Shown piece by piece: positions 60,023 through 64,000 of a stretch of 64,000 bases of DNA. A program made the translations under genes and the position numbers. This DNA is from Dactylosporangium aurantiacum. Its GTDB lineage: Bacteria; Actinomycetota; Actinomycetes; Mycobacteriales; Micromonosporaceae. The first letter of the stretch is position 1. Every line of letters starts with the position of its first letter. The notes under the pieces were generated by a model. The model did not search any database and was not told where the DNA came from. It saw only the letters and a program-made list of their open reading frames with translations. Location: positions 1 through 64,000 of the forward strand of contig NZ_JNYJ01000010.1 of NCBI RefSeq assembly GCF_000716715.1, in the 5' to 3' direction.

Positions 60023-60892
60023 ATGGCACAGGACGACAGCCGGGACCTTCTGGACGGCGCGCGGACCGGCCGCTCCACCCCCGGCGGGGTGATCGTGGTC
60101 AAGATCGGCGGCGGAGCCGATCCGGAGGCGGTGCTGGACGAGGTGGCCGAGCGGGCCGCCGCCGGCCGGCCGACCGTGCTGGTGCACGGTGGCGGCGCCG
60201 CCGCCGACGAGCTGGCCGACCAGCTCGGCGTGCGGCGGGAGGTGATCCGGTCGCCGGACGGCACCCACAGCCGGCGCACCGACCAGCCGATGCTCGAAGT
60301 GATCACGATGGCGCTGCTCGGGCAGGTGAAGCCGGAGCTGGTCAGCGGCCTGCGGGCGCGCGGCGCCCGCGCGGTGGGCCTCAGCGGCGCCGACGGCGAG
60401 ATGCTGACGGCGAAGCGCAAGCCGGCGATCCGGTCGGTGCAGGACGGGCGCACCGTGCTGATCCGCGACGACCGGTCCGGGCAGATCGAGCGGGTCGACC
60501 CGACCCCGGTCCAGGCGGTGCTGGCGCGTGGCGACGTCCCCGTGGTGTCGCCGCCGGCCAGCGACGCCGAGGGCCACCTGCTCAACGTCGACGCCGACGA
60601 GACCGCGGCGCGGCTCGCCGTGGCCCTGGAGGCCGACGCGCTGGTGCTGCTCACTGACGTGGTCGGGGTCCTCACCGACCCCACCGACCCGTCGACCCGG
60701 CTCCCGGAGGTCGGCCCCGAGCACCTGGACGGCGACCTCGTCCGCGGCCGGATGCGGCACAAGGTCCGCGCCGGCCTGCGGGCCAGCCGGACGGTGGCGC
60801 ACGTGGCCATCGCCGCGGCGAAGCAGGACCGGCCGATCCGCCGGGCCCTCGGCGGCGCCGGCACCTTCGTCCGGGACGGGGGCCAGGCATGA
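60023..60892 (+). CDS. ArgB/LysZ-type amino-acid kinase (AmCP-glutamate kinase)
   Basis: A 289-aa amino acid kinase. VVKIGGGADPEAV and VLVHGGGAAADELA are the ATP and substrate loops. The segment GVRREVIRSPDGTHSRRTD is of LysZ type: it has an Arg-rich pocket that recognises the acidic carrier instead of N-acetyl. LTDVVGVLTDP and RGRMRHKVRAG close the fold. It phosphorylates the side-chain carboxyl of carrier-bound glutamate. ATG 60023 was preferred; GTG 60011 and ATG 59963 are possible. Its stop overlaps the next ATG (ATGA). Confidence 0.88.
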   Translation: MAQDDSRDLLDGARTGRSTPGGVIVVKIGGGADPEAVLDEVAERAAAGRPTVLVHGGGAAADELADQLGVRREVIRSPDGTHSRRTDQPMLEVITMALLGQVKPELVSGLRARGARAVGLSGADGEMLTAKRKPAIRSVQDGRTVLIRDDRSGQIERVDPTPVQAVLARGDVPVVSPPASDAEGHLLNVDADETAARLAVALEADALVLLTDVVGVLTDPTDPSTRLPEVGPEHLDGDLVRGRMRHKVRAGLRASRTVAHVAIAAAKQDRPIRRALGGAGTFVRDGGQA

Positions 60893-62055
60893 CGGACAGG
60901 ACCATGGGCTGGACGGGCCGCCGGGCGCGCCCGGGCGGGCTGCGGGAGGACTACCCGGCGTGGCTGCTGCGCGCCGCGCTGAGCATCCCGTCGGTCTCCG
61001 GTCAGGAGCTGCCCCTCGCCGGGTTCCTGGCCGAGCAGCTGGACACGCTGGGCTTCGACGCGCACGTCGACGAGGTCGGCAACGTGCACGGCGTCATCGG
61101 CCCCGACGGCGGGCCGACCGTGATGCTGCTCGGCCACATCGACACGGTCCCCGGGCAGGTCCCGGTCTGCCAGGTCGGTGACCTGCTCTACGGCCGCGGC
61201 TCGGTGGACGCCAAGGGCGCCTTCGTCACGATGATCTGCGCCGCCGCGCGCAGCCGCGAGGTGCGGGTGCATGTCGTCGGCGCGGTCGGCGAGGAGGTGG
61301 CCGGCTCGCGCGGCGCCCGGCACGTGATGGCGACCGTGCCGCGTCCGGACGCCGTCGTCATCGGCGAGCCGAGCGGCTGGGACGGGGTCTGCCTGGGCTA
61401 CAAGGGCCGCATCGGCCTGGGGTACGAGATGCACCAGCCGCCGCTGCACACCAGCAGCCCGGAGCCCACGGCCGTGGAGCGCGCCGCCGCCTTCGCCCGG
61501 GACGTGCAGGACTACCTGCGCGGCCTGTCGCCGGAGCAGGACCCGGTCGCGTTCGGCGTCGCCGCCGGCACGCTCATCCGGCTGTGCGGCGACCTCGCCT
61601 CCGCCGAGGCGTTCCTGACCTGCCGGGTCCCGCCGGGCTTCGACTTCGCGGCGCTGGAGCGCTTCGCCCGCAGCCGCACGCACAGCCGGATCTGGGTCGA
61701 CGAGCGGGTGCCCGGGGTGACCCGCACCCGGGCCGACCCGGTGGTGAGCCAGCTGCGCGCGGCGATCGCCGCCCAGGGCGCCCGCCCGACGTTCAAACGC
61801 AAGGCCGGCACCTCCGACATGAACACCCTCGACCCGTGGGGCCTGCCGATGGCCGCCTACGGCCCCGGCGACGCCCACCTGGACCACACCACCGACGAAC
61901 ACATCCCGATCAGCGAGCTGTACCGCGCGATCGACGTCCTCGCCGTCGCCCTGCCCCGGCTCGGCCGGCAGCTGGCCGCGACGCCGTCCCGCCAACCCGA
62001 ACCGGTGCTCGCCGGAGCCCTGCCGTCCAACCGTCCGAATCCCCTGGAGGCATGA
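60889..62055 (+). CDS. LysK-type M20 metallopeptidase (AmCP-releasing hydrolase)
   Basis: A 388-aa zinc peptidase. Metal ligands are in LLGHIDTVPGQ (His, Asp), GRGSVDAKGAF, GAVGEEVAGSRGA (Glu pair) and YGPGDAHLDHTTDEHI (His). LysK-type enzymes cleave the isopeptide bond that holds the finished amino acid on the carrier's terminal Glu. It is coupled to the kinase gene by a 4-bp overlap and to the SDR gene by another. The product would be the free diamino hydroxy acid or its azabicyclic derivative ready for the NRPS. Confidence 0.9.
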   Translation: MTDRTMGWTGRRARPGGLREDYPAWLLRAALSIPSVSGQELPLAGFLAEQLDTLGFDAHVDEVGNVHGVIGPDGGPTVMLLGHIDTVPGQVPVCQVGDLLYGRGSVDAKGAFVTMICAAARSREVRVHVVGAVGEEVAGSRGARHVMATVPRPDAVVIGEPSGWDGVCLGYKGRIGLGYEMHQPPLHTSSPEPTAVERAAAFARDVQDYLRGLSPEQDPVAFGVAAGTLIRLCGDLASAEAFLTCRVPPGFDFAALERFARSRTHSRIWVDERVPGVTRTRADPVVSQLRAAIAAQGARPTFKRKAGTSDMNTLDPWGLPMAAYGPGDAHLDHTTDEHIPISELYRAIDVLAVALPRLGRQLAATPSRQPEPVLAGALPSNRPNPLEA

Positions 62056-62876
62056 TGCTGCTCGACGGGAACGTCGCCATGATCACTGGCGCGGCCCGTG
62101 CGCTGGGCCGCTCCCACGCGCTGACCTTCGCCCGCGAGGGCGCCGACCTCATCCTCGTCGACCACTGCGACCCCGAGGCCGGGCCGTACCCGATGTCGGG
62201 CCGGCGCGACCTGGAGCAGACCGCCGACGCCTGCCGGCGCTTCGGCAGCCGGGTGCTCACCGGCGTCGCCGACGTGCGCGACCAGGCCGGCGTGGACAAG
62301 GTCGTCGACCAGGGCCTCGACGAGTTCGGCCAGATCGACGTGCTGCTCAACAACGCCGGCGTGCTCGGCCCCGGCGGGCGGCGGGCGCACGAGCTGACCG
62401 AGGAGCAGTGGCAGCTCGCGCTGGACGTCAACCTCAGCGGCACCTGGCGGTGCTGCCGGGCGGTGCTGCCGCACATGGTGGCGCAGGGCGGCGGGCGGAT
62501 CGTGAACACCGCGTCCACCGGCGGCCGGGTCGCCTTCGAGCTGTACTCCAACTACGTCGCGTCCAAGCACGGCGTGGTCGGGCTGACCAAGTCGATCGCG
62601 CTGGAGTACGGCCGGCACGGCGTCCGCGCGAACGCGGTCTGCCCGAGCACCGTGGCCGACGACGCCGAGCTGGGCACCCGCAGCACCCGCGCGGTCGCGG
62701 AGTCCCTCGGCTCCGGGCTGGAGGACTACGAGGACACGTCCGCCGCGCTGCACGCGATCGGCCGGCTGGTCACCGCCGCCGAGGTGTCGGCCGCCTGCCT
62801 GTGGCTGGCCAGCCCCAACTCCGGCGGCGTCACCGGCACCGAGCTGGTGGTCGACGGCGGCTTCACGGCCCGCTGA
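62052..62876 (+). CDS. Short-chain dehydrogenase of the mycofactocin-associated type
   Basis: A 274-aa classical SDR with ITGAARALGRSHA, NNAG, and the S-Y-K triad (ASTGGR, Tyr and Lys in NYVASKHG). After the acidic end of strand 2 (VDHCDPEAG) it carries an extra loop PYPMSGRRDLEQTAD; such an insertion marks the SDR branch that keeps NAD permanently bound and recycles it through mycofactocin. In the pathway it would reduce or oxidise the C5 carbonyl/hydroxyl of the extended glutamate. GGAGG lies just before two tandem ATGs (62052, 62055); the first overlaps the LysK stop. Confidence 0.85.
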   Translation: MMLLDGNVAMITGAARALGRSHALTFAREGADLILVDHCDPEAGPYPMSGRRDLEQTADACRRFGSRVLTGVADVRDQAGVDKVVDQGLDEFGQIDVLLNNAGVLGPGGRRAHELTEEQWQLALDVNLSGTWRCCRAVLPHMVAQGGGRIVNTASTGGRVAFELYSNYVASKHGVVGLTKSIALEYGRHGVRANAVCPSTVADDAELGTRSTRAVAESLGSGLEDYEDTSAALHAIGRLVTAAEVSAACLWLASPNSGGVTGTELVVDGGFTAR

Positions 62877-62937
62877 GCCAGCCACCGCAGCACCCCCTTC
62901 CGACGGTCAACCCACGACGGACAAGGAGCCCCCTGTC

Positions 62938-64000
62938 ATGGACCAGCCGACCGAGCTGCAGACCCGGCCCGACACGCCGGTGGGCGGCGCCGCCGCCCCG
63001 CAGGACCTCGCCGCGCTGCGGTCGCGGCTGGCCGCGCTGAGCCCGCAGCAGCGCCGGCTGGTCGAGCGGATGCTGGCCCGCAAGGGCACCGACCTCGGGA
63101 TCACCCGCCGTGCCGGCGACGCGCCGGAGGCGCCCTGCTCCTTCGAGCAGGAGCGGCTGTGGTTCATGTACGAGCTGCTGACCCGGCGCGAGATCTTCCA
63201 CGTCCCGGTCGCGCTGCGGGTCGGCGGCGACCTGGACGCCGACGCGCTGGAGCGGGCGCTGCAGCGGCTCACGGACCGGCACGAGTCGCTGCGCACGGTC
63301 TTCCGCCAGCGCGACGGCAAGCCGTTCCAGCTCGTGCTGGACCGCCTGACGACCCCGCTGCGGCGGGTCGACTGCCGCGCCGAGGCCGACCCGGCCGGCG
63401 CCGCGCGGCGGCTCGCCTCGAACCTGGTCGTCGAGGACTTCGACCTCGCCGAGGGCCCGCTGGTGCGGTGCACCCTGTACCGCACCGGGGAGCGGGAGCA
63501 CCTGCTGGCGCTGGTCCAGCACCACATCGTGTCCGACAACTGGTCGCTGGGGATCCTGCTGGACGACCTCGGCCGGCTGTACGCCCGCGAGTGCGGCGTC
63601 CCGGTCGAGCTGGCGCCGCTGGAGGTGCACTACCCGGACTTCGCCGAATGGCAGCGGGCCACCGTGGACGGTGTGTCGATGCGGCGCACCCTGGAGCACT
63701 GGCGGGAGCGGCTGGACGGCGCGCCGGACGCGCTGGACCTGCCCACCGACCGGCCCCGGCCGGCGATCCGCGGCAGCCAGGGCCAGTTCCACCACGTGCG
63801 CTTCGGCGCCGACCTGGTCGCCGGGCTGCGCGAGCTGGCCGGCAAGCACGACACCACGCTGCTCGGCGCGTTCCTCGCCGGCTACGTCGCCCTGCTCTCC
63901 CGGCTGGTGCGCACCGATTCGCTCGTCGTGGGCGTACCGGTGGCCGGCCGCCCGCAGGCGGAGACGCAGCGGATGATCGGCTACTTCCTCAACTGGCTGC
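62938..64000 (+). CDS. NRPS beginning with a condensation domain (partial, runs off the window)
   Basis: The reading frame is open from ATG 62938 (AAGGAG 9 bases upstream) to the window end, 354 codons. A 65-residue N-terminal docking-like segment (LAALRSRLAALSPQQRRLVE) precedes a condensation domain starting CSFEQERLWFMYELL. The active motif is HHIVSDN (195-201) with catalytic His196 and Asn in the last position, within the family's range. VPVAGRPQAETQRMIGYFLN is motif C5. It is the last visible gene of the AmCP operon and is the natural acceptor or donor module for the AmCP-derived amino acid. Confidence 0.92.
   Translation, partial: MDQPTELQTRPDTPVGGAAAPQDLAALRSRLAALSPQQRRLVERMLARKGTDLGITRRAGDAPEAPCSFEQERLWFMYELLTRREIFHVPVALRVGGDLDADALERALQRLTDRHESLRTVFRQRDGKPFQLVLDRLTTPLRRVDCRAEADPAGAARRLASNLVVEDFDLAEGPLVRCTLYRTGEREHLLALVQHHIVSDNWSLGILLDDLGRLYARECGVPVELAPLEVHYPDFAEWQRATVDGVSMRRTLEHWRERLDGAPDALDLPTDRPRPAIRGSQGQFHHVRFGADLVAGLRELAGKHDTTLLGAFLAGYVALLSRLVRTDSLVVGVPVAGRPQAETQRMIGYFLNWL

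Overview
This window comes from a high-GC Gram-positive actinomycete. GC content is very high with strongly GC-biased third codon positions. GTG starts, leaderless-looking genes, TGA/ATG-overlapping operons and StrR-, CGNR- and LacI-type regulators are all typical of that group. I cannot fix the genus; a Micromonosporaceae or Streptomyces-like organism is plausible. No rRNA, tRNA, CRISPR array or insertion sequence was found.

Layout. (1) 1-4.7 kb: carbohydrate use (end of a beta-mannosidase-like gene, secreted GH5 mannanase, LacI-type repressor, PfkB sugar kinase) plus a relic of an ABC transporter ATPase. (2) 4.9-24.6 kb: a sugar or aminocyclitol-flavoured biosynthetic region. It has two divergent StrR/ParB-type regulators, a GH1 glucosidase, a LuxC-LuxE-MFS operon, a DMFase-beta-like protein, an ADH-FAD oxidoreductase-GT2 operon, and an operon of radical SAM/SPASM enzyme, alpha/beta-hydrolase-DegT aminotransferase fusion, PhyH dioxygenase and GalE, followed by a Gfo/Idh dehydrogenase. 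Upstream of the last gene lies a near-perfect StrR-type operator (GTTCAACTG-N11-CAGTTGAAC), tying the regulators to the region. (3) 24.7-31.9 kb: ordinary genes (two-component system, CGNR zinc-finger proteins, DUF4440, two paralogous GH43-AbfB arabinan-type hydrolases with LacI-type operators). (4) 32-64 kb: a nonribosomal peptide cluster that continues past the right edge.

The NRPS cluster. Assembly-line proteins are split unusually: acyl-ligase-type A-KR-T, C-A-T with a defective condensation motif, A-T didomain lacking the usual Asp235, C-T-C without any adenylation domain, and a C-first NRPS leaving the window. Two stand-alone thioesterases carry Cys instead of Ser in the nucleophile elbow. 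Tailoring is by a P450 and an O-methyltransferase; export by an MFS pump.

The key discovery is at 54-63 kb. A 59-aa LysW-like amino-group carrier protein ending in EDWGE is followed by ArgC/LysY-, ArgB/LysZ- and LysK-like genes, and faces a divergent operon with a split transketolase and a DegT aminotransferase. This is the logic known from azinomycin, ficellomycin and vazabitide, where carrier-bound glutamate semialdehyde receives a two-carbon unit and an amino group on the way to a 1-azabicyclo[3.1.0]hexane (aziridine) amino acid. An AlkZ-type DNA glycosylase with the QxQ motif, the family that protects the azinomycin producer, lies just outside. I infer an undescribed peptide with a DNA-alkylating or aziridine-like amino acid. 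A short CAGAC-type repeat recurs in several promoter regions of this cluster and may mark a shared regulator.
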